Assembly: GCA_964534745.1 (NCBI GenBank)
Contig: CAZHQW010000006.1
Location: forward strand, 20,780-84,779
Reading direction: 5' to 3'
Length of the DNA: 64,000 nucleotides
From: G020354785 sp964534745
GTDB lineage: Bacteria; Bacteroidota; Bacteroidia; Bacteroidales; UBA10428
Shown: piece by piece, positions 17,998 to 27,489 of the stretch
Layout: the number at the start of each line of letters is the position of its first letter
How positions within the stretch are numbered: position 1 is the stretch's first letter
Translations under genes and position numbers: made by a program
Notes under the pieces: model-generated
What the model was told of the DNA's origin: nothing
What the model saw: the letters and a program-made list of their open reading frames with translations, nothing else
Databases searched by the model: none

Positions 17998-20151
17998 CTA
18001 CTGCGGATATACAATCCTTGCATGATATATGTTCTTCAGTCTTTTTATGAATACCTCCTTAATAGTAGTAATATCCCTGAAGGTAATATTCGCATTATTA
18101 TACTGCTCTTCCTTTTGCTGGTAGCTGATAATATTTTCCACGGTCTTTTCGAGTGTCTTTTCATTAATTGTCTTAAGGCTCCTTGAGGCGGCTTCAACTG
18201 CATCAGCCATCATCATTATTGCCGTTTCTTTTGAAAAAGGTTTTGGCCCCGGGTACGAGAACTTCCTCACATCCACTTCTTCCTCAGGATACTTTTTAAT
18301 ATAGGAACGGTAAAAATACTGCACAGTGGTCGTGCCGTGGTGAGTTCTTATAAAATCAACTATAGCCTGGGGCAGATTGTGCTTCCGGGCCGTTTCAACG
18401 CCGTTTTCAACATGGCTTATTATTATTTTTGCACTCTCTTCAAACTCAAGGTTATCATGGGGATTAATATCGGAAGACTGGTTTTCAATATAGTATATAG
18501 GTTTGGCCATTTTACCTATGTCGTGATACAAAGCGGCTGTCCGCACCAGTAAAGGATTTCCGCCAACCTTTATTGTGGCCTCCTCGGCCAGGTTGGCAAC
18601 CTGCAGCGAATGCTGAAAAGTGCCGGGTGCAGTCTCTGCCAGTTTTCTTAATAAAGGCTGGTTGGTATCGGACAATTCAAACAGCGTGGCATCGGAAAGG
18701 AAACCGAAAGTTTTTTCGAATATGTACATTAAAGGATAGGCAATAAGAACAAGTATTCCATTTATGCCGAACCAGGCAAATATAGTCAGATCCTCGGAGG
18801 TCATATTTGTTACGTTACCTTCCTTGACGATCATAATGCCGAAATAAAGTGCACAATAGGTGATAAAGACCAGCAGTGCTGTAATAACCAGCTTCGATCT
18901 CCTGTAAAGGTTTGTCAGGCTGAAAATTGCTACCATACCTGCTATGGAGCTCAGAAAGACAAACTCAAAGCTATTGGGTGCAAAAAAGCCTATTAACAAT
19001 ATCGCTATGAAATGAATAAACAATGCCAGGCGTTCGTCGTAAAATGTTTTCAGAATTATCGGGAGGATAACAAAAGGTATAACATAGATGTTTACGCTAT
19101 TCAGCCTGGTGATCAGGCTTGCAATCAGAATAATCAGGATAAAAAGGAAAAGTATAAATCCGGTCTTCTTGGTATCATTTAATACTTCTTTCCTGAAGTT
19201 ATACAGGAAAAGGAATATAACCAGCATTGACAGAAACACGAGGATACTTTTACCAAGTTTGACCAGCTGGTCGGTCATGAAGCCTAACTGCTGTTCATAT
19301 TCCATTTTTAATGACTCCAGAACCCTGAATTTATCATTCGTAACAACCTCCCCGTTTGAAATTACTAGCTGCCCCTTCTGTATCATGCCATGAGTAAGTG
19401 ATATTTTATCTATAATTTCTTTCTGTGCCTTCATTGACTTGCTCTCGTCATAGTTGACATTAACCTTAATGAAGGTATTAAGGTCAAACTGCTTGAAAAA
19501 ACTGCGGTACCTTTTGGTATAATATGTATTGTTATCAGTAAGGTATTGATTCAGGCTCATTTTCAGGTATTCATATGCAGACTTTGTTGTGAACATATCT
19601 TCAAGCTCCAGTTCCTCACTTATGTTCCCTTTTATAACATGTACAGAAGTTATTTTCCTGTTAAGTTTTTCCTCCAGATCACCTATTTCAATTATACCTT
19701 TCAAATATATTTTTTGCAGCTGCTCTGTTATGTAATCCCTTATTTGTGCACCCATTTCAATAAGGCTGTTGTAATTGCCGCTGTTTAAATATTCCTTTTC
19801 ACTTCTGATTCTGAATTCGGCCATTGTATACTCTGACCACTTTCGGTCAAATGTTTCTTCAAACTTCTCCAGCTGGTCCGTAACTATATAAGCATCATAA
19901 GCAAAATAAGGTTTGAAAAACCTCATAACCGAGTCTCTTTCTTTAGCAAGCATCGACTCCGATTTATAAATAGGAAAGTCAAAAGGAGCTTTCAGGTCAT
20001 CGTGCTTCCATACCTCCATCTTCCTGAATTCGTATTTGAATTTGCCCTGTCTCGGGAATAAGTATACTATTATAAATGCACTGATAATGAATAAAAAAAC
20101 TACAGTTATCAGTTTTAAATTTTCCCTTATATATTTAAAAAACCTGCTCAA
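17998..20151 (-). CDS. PgpH-type 7TM-HD membrane phosphohydrolase
   Basis: This encodes 717 residues. An N-terminal membrane helix (about 13-32) precedes an extracytoplasmic 7TMR-HDED domain (about 45-290), then seven membrane helices (about 295-490) and a cytoplasmic HD domain: FQHSLQVANLA, LYHDIGKMAKP with His543 and Asp544, and IRTHHGTT. Homologues (PgpH) hydrolyse the second messenger c-di-AMP. Substrate here is inferred. The frame has no ATG before the first membrane helix; upstream it is closed by a stop at 20170-20172, so the TTG at 20151 is the best start. The gene is transcribed toward lolA and divergently from the NlpC gene. Confidence 0.9.
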   Translation of the reverse strand: MSRFFKYIRENLKLITVVFLFIISAFIIVYLFPRQGKFKYEFRKMEVWKHDDLKAPFDFPIYKSESMLAKERDSVMRFFKPYFAYDAYIVTDQLEKFEETFDRKWSEYTMAEFRIRSEKEYLNSGNYNSLIEMGAQIRDYITEQLQKIYLKGIIEIGDLEEKLNRKITSVHVIKGNISEELELEDMFTTKSAYEYLKMSLNQYLTDNNTYYTKRYRSFFKQFDLNTFIKVNVNYDESKSMKAQKEIIDKISLTHGMIQKGQLVISNGEVVTNDKFRVLESLKMEYEQQLGFMTDQLVKLGKSILVFLSMLVIFLFLYNFRKEVLNDTKKTGFILFLFILIILIASLITRLNSVNIYVIPFVILPIILKTFYDERLALFIHFIAILLIGFFAPNSFEFVFLSSIAGMVAIFSLTNLYRRSKLVITALLVFITYCALYFGIMIVKEGNVTNMTSEDLTIFAWFGINGILVLIAYPLMYIFEKTFGFLSDATLFELSDTNQPLLRKLAETAPGTFQHSLQVANLAEEATIKVGGNPLLVRTAALYHDIGKMAKPIYYIENQSSDINPHDNLEFEESAKIIISHVENGVETARKHNLPQAIVDFIRTHHGTTTVQYFYRSYIKKYPEEEVDVRKFSYPGPKPFSKETAIMMMADAVEAASRSLKTINEKTLEKTVENIISYQQKEEQYNNANITFRDITTIKEVFIKRLKNIYHARIVYPQ

Positions 20152-20290
20152 CGGATGAATATTTGGATTTTATTAATACAAATTTTATTAATACAAAATA
20201 AATAAAAATTTACGCTTATTTATTTGATAAACAGCAAATATTTATATAAGTTCATTCTTTCGCTGTTATAAATTCTTAAATTTTCCTGCA

Positions 20291-21079
20291 ATGGAATACG
20301 GAATAGCGCTTTTAAGTATCACGCCTGTAAGAAGAGAAAGCAGCGAGAAAAGTGAAATGACGAGCCAGCTGCTTTTTGGAGAGTGCTTCAAAATACTGGA
20401 GATGAAAAATAATTGGGTTCTGATTGAATCACTATATGATAGACACCAGGGATGGGCAGATGAAATAATGATCACCGAGATCAGTATGGACACGTACAAT
20501 TTGCTGTCTTCCGGAGCTTCTCTGACGGTCAGGCAGAAAACGCTGGATTTAATTCTGGCGGACAATTCGACACAGACTATTTTTGCGGGCAGCACCCTGC
20601 CGTTTTTTAATATAAATGCCGGAGGATTTGAGATTGAAGGCAGGCAATACAGGACAAAGGAAAAGCCTCATTGTCCGGATATTAAAAATATAAGGCAGGA
20701 ATTAGAGAATATTGTAGTAATGTATTCTAATGCGCCCTACCTGTGGGGAGGCCGTTCACCGTTTGGTATTGACTGTTCGGGATTAACACAGGTAGTATGC
20801 AGGATATGCGGGATCATGCTCCCCAGGAATGCATCACAGCAATCGGCCTGCGGTAAACCTGTAGCTGACCTCAGGCAGTCAAAAAAGGGTGATCTTGCCT
20901 TCTTTGCAAAAGGCAGTCCGGATAACATCACCCATACCGGTATATTGCTTCAGCAAGACAGGATTATTCATGCCTCCGGCAGTGTAAGAACAGATATGAT
21001 TGATGAAAAAGGAATTTTCAATGAAGCTCTCGATGTCTATACACACAGACTTGTGAGTATCAGAAATGTTATTGACTGA
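20291..21079 (+). CDS. NlpC/P60 family C40 cell-wall peptidase
   Basis: This encodes 262 residues. The N-terminal half holds one or two bacterial SH3-like domains (about 1-130, with NNWVLIESLYDRHQGWADE and a later partial repeat). The C-terminal NlpC/P60 domain has catalytic Cys162 in GIDCSGL, His215 in HTGILL and a third polar residue at His227 in IHASGSV. It should cut peptidoglycan stem peptides at gamma-D-Glu bonds, in the recycling or remodelling pathway. There is no signal peptide at the chosen ATG, so it may be cytoplasmic and act on recycled muropeptides, as in other SH3-NlpC proteins such as YkfC. It is a single-gene unit, convergent with the nitroreductase. Confidence 0.92.
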   Translation: MEYGIALLSITPVRRESSEKSEMTSQLLFGECFKILEMKNNWVLIESLYDRHQGWADEIMITEISMDTYNLLSSGASLTVRQKTLDLILADNSTQTIFAGSTLPFFNINAGGFEIEGRQYRTKEKPHCPDIKNIRQELENIVVMYSNAPYLWGGRSPFGIDCSGLTQVVCRICGIMLPRNASQQSACGKPVADLRQSKKGDLAFFAKGSPDNITHTGILLQQDRIIHASGSVRTDMIDEKGIFNEALDVYTHRLVSIRNVID

Positions 21080-21085
21080 CAATAA

Positions 21086-21661
21086 TTAACAGTATAGGAC
21101 TATCTCATCAAGACTCCTTTTGGGCACATGATGAACATCATTCTTATCTCTCCAGTACTGAATGTTACCTGTTTCATCAACCTGTTCAAGTATTATTTCC
21201 TCGCCAGGTTCACCCAGGGCTATGACCAGAGGAATCTGGTACTTCATGGGAATCTTCAGATCCTTCCTTAATCCCGGCCTGTTCAGTGATCCAATCATGC
21301 AGCCGCCAAGTCCCCTTTCAACGGCACCAAGAAGTATGCTCTGGGCAGCAATGCCAACGTCAACTTCAATAGTGGAATGTATTTCAGTATCCCCCAGTAT
21401 TATTATATAACCTGCGGGCCTCTCCCCTTCCCCCGGTCCGTCCCAGTTTTTAAGATAATATGCCCACTTAAGGTGTTTGAATATCTTCGAATTTTTCTGC
21501 GTGTCAACAGACAGTAAAAACTTCAGCCCCTGTATATTGCCGCTGGATGCCGATAACCTCGCAAAATCCACCAGTTCCTTCAGTGTATCCATATCAATCA
21601 TATGATCCTGCCTGAACCTTCTGTAGCTTCTGTTCCTTTTAATCAGATCCTTAAATTCCAT
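21086..21661 (-). CDS. Nitroreductase family FMN protein
   Basis: This encodes 191 residues from the ATG at 21661; a TTG at 21688 is in frame but adds only nine residues that do not belong to the family. The N-terminal RNRSYRRFRQDH is the FMN phosphate-binding start typical of the NADH oxidase/nitroreductase fold. The middle has DVGIAAQSILLGAVERGLGGCMIG, with the Gly-rich FMN-contact segment, and the end has YQIPLVIALGEPGEEI. It should be a dimeric flavoprotein that uses NAD(P)H to reduce a quinone, nitro or related electrophile. The true substrate is unknown. It is divergent from trxB, with about 100 bp between them. Confidence 0.9.
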   Translation of the reverse strand: MEFKDLIKRNRSYRRFRQDHMIDMDTLKELVDFARLSASSGNIQGLKFLLSVDTQKNSKIFKHLKWAYYLKNWDGPGEGERPAGYIIILGDTEIHSTIEVDVGIAAQSILLGAVERGLGGCMIGSLNRPGLRKDLKIPMKYQIPLVIALGEPGEEIILEQVDETGNIQYWRDKNDVHHVPKRSLDEIVLYC

Positions 21662-21759
21662 AAAAGTTTTAAGTGTTTGTTTAATCAAATATAATTTATT
21701 TTTGTTTACTATTATTAATTATATTTATTACATAAAATAAGCTGAAAAAAAGAAATAAA

Positions 21760-22764
21760 ATGAGCCTTTTTAAGCCAATTGAAAATCTTGATAATGATAG
21801 AAAAGAAAAAGACTCTGCAGCAGGGTCAGAAAGAGTAAGGTGCCTGATTATAGGTTCGGGTCCGGCAGGCTACACTGCTGCCATATATGCAGCAAGGGCA
21901 AACATAAAACCAGTTTTGTATGAGGGACTGGAGCCAGGTGGACAATTAACGACAACCACTGATGTCGAAAATTACCCGGGTTACCCCGGGGGGGTAAGCG
22001 GACCAAAAATGATGGAGGATTTTAAGAAACAGGCAGAAAAGTTTGGTGCCGATTGCCGCAGGGGCATTGCCACAGCCGCTGATCTGTCATCTGCCCCGTA
22101 TAAAGTTACATTTGACAGTAACCATGTCCTTCTGTGCGATGCCTTAATTATAGCTACAGGGGCGACAGCCCGCTACCTGGGACTGGAATCCGAAACTAAA
22201 TTCAAAGGTTCGGGGGTATCTGCATGCGCAACCTGCGACGGCTTTTTTTACAAAGGAAGGGATATTGCAGTTGTCGGGGGTGGTGACTCTGCATGCGAAG
22301 AGGCACTATACCTGTCAGGCTTATGCAATAAAGTGTATATGATCATAAGGAAAAACTATATGAGAGCCAGCAAGATTATGCAGGAAAGAGTGATGAAAAC
22401 ACCTAATATTGAAATACTTTTTGAAAGAAACACCAGGGAACTGCGGGGAAAAGACGTGCTGGAGGAAGCAGTGCTCATAAAAAGAATGGGGCAGCCTGAT
22501 GAAGAGGAAGAAAGAATAAAGATTGACGGATTCTTCCTGGCAATAGGACATGTGCCAAACTCACATCTTTTCAGGGACTATCTTGAAACTGATGAAACCG
22601 GGTATATAAAAACGCTTCCCGGTACTTCAAAAACAAAAATTCCCGGTGTTTTTGCGTGCGGTGATGTCCAGGATCCGGTATACAGGCAGGCTGTGACAGC
22701 TGCAGGCTCAGGATGCCGGGCAGCTATCGATGCCGAAAGGTATCTTTCTGAAAAAGGGATCTAG
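21760..22764 (+). CDS. trxB: Thioredoxin-disulfide reductase
   Basis: This 334-residue FAD enzyme passes electrons from NADPH to thioredoxin. The FAD-binding GSGPAGYTAAIYAARA begins near residue 31, the redox-active CATC is at residues 156-159, and the NADPH-binding GGGDSACEEALYLSG follows. The C-terminal GVFACGDVQDPVYRQAVTAAGSG is the second FAD contact. An N-terminal extension of about 25 charged residues before the Rossmann fold is longer than usual (E. coli TrxB is 321) but contains no targeting signal. The gene converges with the oxoamine synthase gene (1 bp apart). Confidence 0.95.
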   Translation: MSLFKPIENLDNDRKEKDSAAGSERVRCLIIGSGPAGYTAAIYAARANIKPVLYEGLEPGGQLTTTTDVENYPGYPGGVSGPKMMEDFKKQAEKFGADCRRGIATAADLSSAPYKVTFDSNHVLLCDALIIATGATARYLGLESETKFKGSGVSACATCDGFFYKGRDIAVVGGGDSACEEALYLSGLCNKVYMIIRKNYMRASKIMQERVMKTPNIEILFERNTRELRGKDVLEEAVLIKRMGQPDEEEERIKIDGFFLAIGHVPNSHLFRDYLETDETGYIKTLPGTSKTKIPGVFACGDVQDPVYRQAVTAAGSGCRAAIDAERYLSEKGI

Positions 22765-22765
22765 A

Positions 22766-24016
22766 TCATTTATTAAAGAAAGATCCTACTTTGTCTGACT
22801 TATAAGTACCGGCTACCAGCTTTTTATAAACCTCCCCGAAAGCCCTTATTGTCTCCTCCACATCTTTAAGGGTATGAACGGCCGTAGGAATAATTCTCAG
22901 CATTATAACATCCCTGGGCACTACCGGATACAATACAATTGAGCAGAATATCCTGTAATTCTCCCTGAGATCAATAACCATATTGCTGGCCTCAACTACT
23001 GAGCCCGAGAGAAATACGGGAGTTACCGGGGATTCGGTGTTTCCCAGGTTGAATCCCTTTTCTTTGAGACCGCTCTGAAGGGCCCTGACAATCTTCCAGA
23101 GATCCTCCCTTAAAGCGGACTGGGTCCTGAGCAATTCCAGACGTTTCAATGCACCCACAACCATCGGCATGGGTAATGCTTTGGCAAATACCTGCGAACG
23201 CATATTATATCTCAGATAGTTTATAATATCTTCATTACCTGCAACAAAAGCCCCAATGCCGGCCATTGACTTTGCAAAAGTGGAGAAATAAAGATCAATC
23301 TTATCCTGCACGCCGAAGTGTTCACCGGTACCTGCCCCTGTCTTGCCCATAGTCCCGAAGCCGTGAGCATCGTCAACAAGGATCCTGAAATTAAACTTCT
23401 TTTTCAGTGCAGTTATTTTATCGAGCTTAGCCAGATCACCTGCCATACCATATACTCCTTCAGTAACTACAAGTATCCCGCCACCCGTCTGATCAACAAG
23501 CCTGGCAGCCCTCTCCAGCTGCTTCTCACAACTCTCAATATTATTATGCGGAAACATGAATCTCTTTCCCAGGTGAAGACGCACACCGTCAAAAATACAT
23601 GCATGAGCTTCAGAATCATATACAACGACATCATTCCTGCCCAGGAGCGCATCAATAATTGAAACAACACCCTGGTATCCATAGTTAAGAAGAAATGCAT
23701 CTTCCTTACCCACAAATTCTGCAAGCTGGTCTTCCAGCTCCTCATGCTTGCCTGTCTGTCCCGTTAACAACCTTGAGCCCATAGGATAGGCCAATCCCCA
23801 CTCCTTAGCTGCTTCAGCATCGGCCTTCCTCACTTCAGGATGGTTTGCCAGTCCGATATAATTGTTTAGACTCCATACCAGTACTTCCTTACCCCTGAAA
23901 GTCATCCGCGGGCCCAGTTCACCCTCCAGCTTCGGAAATATAAAATATCCGTGGCCTACCTGCTGATATTGTCCAAGAGGCCCTTTATTCCTGTAAATTT
24001 TATCAAATATATCCAC
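22766..24016 (-). CDS. PLP-dependent alpha-oxoamine synthase, serine palmitoyltransferase-like
   Basis: This encodes 416 residues starting with GTG. It belongs to the fold-type I alpha-oxoamine synthases, which condense an amino acid with an acyl thioester. SLNNYIGLANHP, the PLP-stacking His138 in SEAHAC, VDDAHGFG at 214-221 and the Schiff-base lysine Lys249 in TFAKSMAG are all present. Within the family, options are serine palmitoyltransferase (sphingolipid start), cysteate acyltransferase (sulfonolipid/capnine start), glycine C-acetyltransferase or KAPA synthase. No threonine dehydrogenase or biotin genes are nearby, so a lipid role is favoured, but Ser versus cysteate cannot be told by eye. 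It is divergent from bamD. Confidence 0.88.
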   Translation of the reverse strand: MDIFDKIYRNKGPLGQYQQVGHGYFIFPKLEGELGPRMTFRGKEVLVWSLNNYIGLANHPEVRKADAEAAKEWGLAYPMGSRLLTGQTGKHEELEDQLAEFVGKEDAFLLNYGYQGVVSIIDALLGRNDVVVYDSEAHACIFDGVRLHLGKRFMFPHNNIESCEKQLERAARLVDQTGGGILVVTEGVYGMAGDLAKLDKITALKKKFNFRILVDDAHGFGTMGKTGAGTGEHFGVQDKIDLYFSTFAKSMAGIGAFVAGNEDIINYLRYNMRSQVFAKALPMPMVVGALKRLELLRTQSALREDLWKIVRALQSGLKEKGFNLGNTESPVTPVFLSGSVVEASNMVIDLRENYRIFCSIVLYPVVPRDVIMLRIIPTAVHTLKDVEETIRAFGEVYKKLVAGTYKSDKVGSFFNK

Positions 24017-24171
24017 AGTTATTAATTTTATTTGTTATTAATTTTTGGCGCTGTAATTTTCAGCACAAAAGTAATTTTTTTTGAAATTAAGACAAACTTA
24101 ATAGACTATTCATATAACAATTATGAAAATAAATTTTCAACATGTACCGTTACATATTTATCAATTAATAT

Positions 24172-24205
24172 TTTGTATTTTATTTAAATAAAAATTGTAA
24201 TTTTG
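24172..24205 (+). promoter_or_regulatory. Candidate sigma-ABfr promoter for bamD cluster
   Basis: TTTG at 24172-24175 and TAATTTTG at 24198-24205 match the Bacteroidetes -33 (TTTG) and -7 (TAnnTTTG) elements. The spacer of 22 bp is at the long end of what is reported. A transcript starting about 7 bp after the box would have a leader of roughly 10 nt before the bamD ATG at 24222. Confidence 0.4.
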
Positions 24206-24221
24206 CGCGATATTTTAAAAT

Positions 24222-25043
24222 ATGGGTAAAAACATAATAATTACAACATTACTGGCTCTCCTGATTATCTCCTGTTCACGGTACGAAAGATTGTTGAAGA
24301 GTACTGACTATAACCTGAAATATAAAAAGGCATTTGAATATTACTATAAGGGCGAATATGTCAGGGCTTCAACACTGTTTGACCAGATTTCATCAATTTT
24401 CAGGGGTACCAATAAGGCTGACTCAGTTTATTTTTTCCAGGCAATGAGTTATTTTCACCAGAATGATTTTATTCTGGCTACACACTACCTTGAAACCTTT
24501 GTTAAAACATACGGCAACAGCAGGTTTGCAGAAGATGCAAGCTACTATAAAGCAATATGTTATTACAAGACATCACCAAGACCCAGCCTGGACCAGGCAA
24601 ATACTATACAGGCCATTCAGTCGTTTCAGTTGTTTATTATAAAATACCCTGACAGTCCGAGAGTTGATGAATGTAAAAACTTAATTATTGAACTGAGAGA
24701 AAAGCTTGTTGAGAAATCCTTTATGAGTGCCAGGTTATATTTTGACCTCGAAGACTATAAGGCATCTATTGTAGCCCTGAATACCAGCCTGGGTGAATTT
24801 CCCGACAGCAAGTTCAGGGAGGATATCATGTTCCTTATTCTCAAATCAAGTTATTTATTGGCTTACAACAGCGTGGAAAAGAAAAAGAAAGAAAGATACC
24901 AGTCATCTGTTGACGAATATTACTCGTTTATAGCAGAGTTCCCTGATAGCAAGTACAGGAAGGACGCGGACAAAATGTATGAAAATTCTTCAAAAATATT
25001 AAAATTAAATAACGGTTTAAATCAAACGGAAGATGGATTATAA
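24222..25043 (+). CDS. bamD: Outer membrane assembly lipoprotein BamD
   Basis: This 273-residue lipoprotein has a signal peptide with lipobox I-I-S-C (Cys18). The mature part is built of TPR helices: YKKAFEYYYKGEYVRASTLFDQI, FFQAMSYFHQNDFILATHYLETF, then two to three more pairs ending in EFPDSKYRKDADKMYENS. BamD is the essential partner of BamA in inserting beta-barrel proteins, which would include the SusC proteins further along this window. The gene order bamD-rpoZ-coaBC is characteristic of Bacteroidetes. It overlaps rpoZ by 11 bp. Confidence 0.94.
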   Translation: MGKNIIITTLLALLIISCSRYERLLKSTDYNLKYKKAFEYYYKGEYVRASTLFDQISSIFRGTNKADSVYFFQAMSYFHQNDFILATHYLETFVKTYGNSRFAEDASYYKAICYYKTSPRPSLDQANTIQAIQSFQLFIIKYPDSPRVDECKNLIIELREKLVEKSFMSARLYFDLEDYKASIVALNTSLGEFPDSKFREDIMFLILKSSYLLAYNSVEKKKKERYQSSVDEYYSFIAEFPDSKYRKDADKMYENSSKILKLNNGLNQTEDGL

Positions 25044-25359
25044 AAAGACAAAAGCATCTGCAACAACAACAACCAGAAACCTTGACAAGCTTGAAAAGGA
25101 CACGGGCAACATATACGAGACTGTTATTATATGTGCCAAAAGGGCAAACCAGATAGGTATTGAAATTAAGGAAGAGCTCAACCGTAAACTTGAAGAGTTT
25201 GCCTATTATACTGATAACCTTGAAGAGGTTTTTGAGAACAGGGAGCAGATAGAGATTTCCAAGTTTTATGAGCGCATGCCCAAGCAGACACTTATTGCCC
25301 TTGATGAATATGAGAATAGTAAAATATATATCAGAAGAGTAGAAAACGAAGAAAGCTGA
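25033..25359 (+). CDS. rpoZ: RNA polymerase omega subunit (Bacteroidetes type)
   Basis: This 108-residue protein has DTGNIYETVIICAKRANQI, the Bacteroidetes version of the omega/Rpb6 core (RxxAxxAIxxRARQI in other bacteria), followed by an acidic helix and a C-terminal QTLIALDEYENSKI segment. Omega clamps the beta-prime subunit and aids polymerase assembly. The gene is commonly missed because the omega motif is diverged in this phylum; its place between bamD and coaBC supports the call. Starts and stops overlap on both sides: 11 bp with bamD, and one base (TGATG) with coaBC. Confidence 0.9.
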   Translation: MDYKKTKASATTTTRNLDKLEKDTGNIYETVIICAKRANQIGIEIKEELNRKLEEFAYYTDNLEEVFENREQIEISKFYERMPKQTLIALDEYENSKIYIRRVENEES

Positions 25360-26576
25360 TGTTAAAAGGCAAGAAAATAATCCTTGGTGTCACGGGAAGC
25401 ATTGCGGCGTATAAGGCTGCCTTGCTCGTCAGGCTGCTTGTCAGGGAAGGAGCGGAAGTAAAGGTGATAATGACCGGCCTGGCCAGGGAATTTATTACAC
25501 CCTTAACTATGGCAACTCTTTCCAGGAATCCTGTTATGGTTGAATTCTTTAATCCGGAGAACGGGGAATGGAACAATCATGTAAGGCTCGGCCTGTGGGC
25601 AGATGCACTGGTGATTGCACCGGCAACAGCAAACACTATAGCCAAGATGGCAAACGGTATTGCCGATAACCTGCTTTGTACAACCTATCTCTCTGCCAGA
25701 TGTCCGGTTTTCATAGTGCCGGCAATGGATGAAGATATGTATAACCATAAAGCTACACAAAGAAACATACAAAACCTGCAGGCTGACGGAAATATTATCC
25801 TTGAAGCTGCTGCAGGAGAACTGGCGAGCGGACTGGAAGGTAAAGGCAGGATGGAAGAGCCTGAAGAGATAGTACGCCAGCTTAAAAAGTATCTTAAAGA
25901 CAATACATTTAAAAAAAAACTCAGCGAAAGCCTGATAAATAAAAAAATACTCGTTACTGCGGGTCCGACCATCGAAAATATTGATCCTGTAAGGTATATC
26001 AGCAACTATTCATCAGGCAGAATGGGCTATGCCCTGGCTGAAGAACTGGCAAATGCAGGTGCCAGGGTGACACTTATCAGCGGTCCGGTCAGCCTTTCAA
26101 TAAACCATCCTGATATTGAGATTATCAATGTGGTAAGTGCTGATGACATGTACAGGCAGGCGGTGAAAAGGTTCGGAGGCATGCACGGGGCAGTTCTTGC
26201 AGCGGCCGTAGCGGACTATAAGCCTGAAAATGTATCGCAAAAAAAAATCAGAAGCTCTGAAAAACATCTCGTGATAAAACTTGAACCTACTATCGATATT
26301 GCCGGGGAGCTGGGTAAGAGAAAAAAGAAAGGCCAGTTTCTTGTGGGCTTCGCCCTCGAGGTGGAGGATGAAATTGAAAATGCAAGACTCAAACTCAGAA
26401 AGAAGAACTTTGATTTTATTATCCTTAACTCCCTCAAAACAAAGGGAGCCGGTTTTCAGCATGACACCAACAAAATAACAATAATAGACAAAGACAATAA
26501 AATAGCTGATTTCAAGTTAAAGCATAAAAAAGATGTTGCAAGGGATATTGTTGAAAAGATTGCGGAATTAATATGA
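25359..26576 (+). CDS. coaBC: Bifunctional phosphopantothenoylcysteine synthetase/decarboxylase CoaBC
   Basis: This 405-residue enzyme performs two steps of coenzyme A synthesis. The N-terminal FMN-dependent CoaC decarboxylase (about 1-180) starts with GVTGSIAAYKAALLVRLL; HVRLGLWADALVIAPATANT contains the active-site His, and PAMDEDMYNH follows. The C-terminal CoaB ligase (about 190-405) has ILVTAGPTIENIDPVRYISN, AAVADYKPEN and the GFALEVED region. This is the normal fused arrangement. It is followed after 7 bp by the DUF4835 gene. Confidence 0.96.
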   Translation: MLKGKKIILGVTGSIAAYKAALLVRLLVREGAEVKVIMTGLAREFITPLTMATLSRNPVMVEFFNPENGEWNNHVRLGLWADALVIAPATANTIAKMANGIADNLLCTTYLSARCPVFIVPAMDEDMYNHKATQRNIQNLQADGNIILEAAAGELASGLEGKGRMEEPEEIVRQLKKYLKDNTFKKKLSESLINKKILVTAGPTIENIDPVRYISNYSSGRMGYALAEELANAGARVTLISGPVSLSINHPDIEIINVVSADDMYRQAVKRFGGMHGAVLAAAVADYKPENVSQKKIRSSEKHLVIKLEPTIDIAGELGKRKKKGQFLVGFALEVEDEIENARLKLRKKNFDFIILNSLKTKGAGFQHDTNKITIIDKDNKIADFKLKHKKDVARDIVEKIAELI

Positions 26577-26583
26577 TCAAGCC

Positions 26584-27489
26584 ATGAAAAAAACCATTCT
26601 TGCACTTTCTTTGTTTGGATGCGGCATTAACTTATTCCCGCAGGAGCTGAACTGTAATATCCAGATAGTAACACAGCAGATCCAGGGAACAAATAAGCAG
26701 ATATTCGAGACAATGCAGGGAGCTATATATGAGTTTATGAACAATACCAGCTGGACTTCCCATGTGTTTGAGCTTAATGAAAGGATAGAATGCAATATGC
26801 TGTTCAACCTTCAGGAGCAGGTAAGTGACGAAGAGTTTAAGGGCACCCTGCAAATACAGGTGCGCCGTCCGGTTTACAACAGCTCGTATAATACGGTATT
26901 GTTTAATTATGTGGATAATGACCTGAATTTCAAGTATGTCGAATACCAGCCCTTGCAGTTCAGTGAGAACACCCATTTATTAAACCTTACTTCAATTCTG
27001 GCCTATTATGCTTATATAATACTGGGACTGGACTACGATTCGTATTCATATGAAGGAGGAACCGAGTTTTTCCAGAAAGCGGAAAAGATCGTGAATAATG
27101 CACAAAATGCCCCTGAAAAAGGATGGAGATCCATTGACAGCCAGAGCCGCAAAAACAGGTACTGGCTCATTGACAATATACTGAACGAAGATTTCAGTCC
27201 GGCCCGCGAATTCATGTACAGGTATCACCGGCTGGGACTTGATATGATGTATGAAAAGGTAAATGAGGCCAGGGCCGAGATAGCGGAAAGCCTGAAACTG
27301 CTGCAGCAGGTATACAGAAATAAACCTGATCCGTTCATGCATTTTTTACAGGTTATCTACGATGCAAAATCAGACGAGTTTGTGAATATTTTCAGGGAGT
27401 CTTTCCTGGATGAAAAAACCCGCGTTTTCTCGCTTCTCAATGAAATTGACCCGGCCAATACAAACAAATACGAAGCTATACTCAAGTAG
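26584..27489 (+). CDS. DUF4835 family secreted protein
   Basis: This encodes 301 residues, with a signal peptide (MKKTILALSLFGCGINLFPQ, cleaved near FPQ-E). The mature start ELNCNIQIVTQQIQGTNKQIF and the middle FLNLTSILAYYAYIILGLDYDSYS-like segment (here HLLNLTSILAYYAYI) match DUF4835, a Bacteroidetes family found between coaBC and recN. Its function is not known; a periplasmic or outer-membrane-associated role is likely from the export signal. It is 7 bp after coaBC. The 116-bp gap before recN holds an AT-only hairpin that is not a convincing terminator. Confidence 0.9.
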   Translation: MKKTILALSLFGCGINLFPQELNCNIQIVTQQIQGTNKQIFETMQGAIYEFMNNTSWTSHVFELNERIECNMLFNLQEQVSDEEFKGTLQIQVRRPVYNSSYNTVLFNYVDNDLNFKYVEYQPLQFSENTHLLNLTSILAYYAYIILGLDYDSYSYEGGTEFFQKAEKIVNNAQNAPEKGWRSIDSQSRKNRYWLIDNILNEDFSPAREFMYRYHRLGLDMMYEKVNEARAEIAESLKLLQQVYRNKPDPFMHFLQVIYDAKSDEFVNIFRESFLDEKTRVFSLLNEIDPANTNKYEAILK

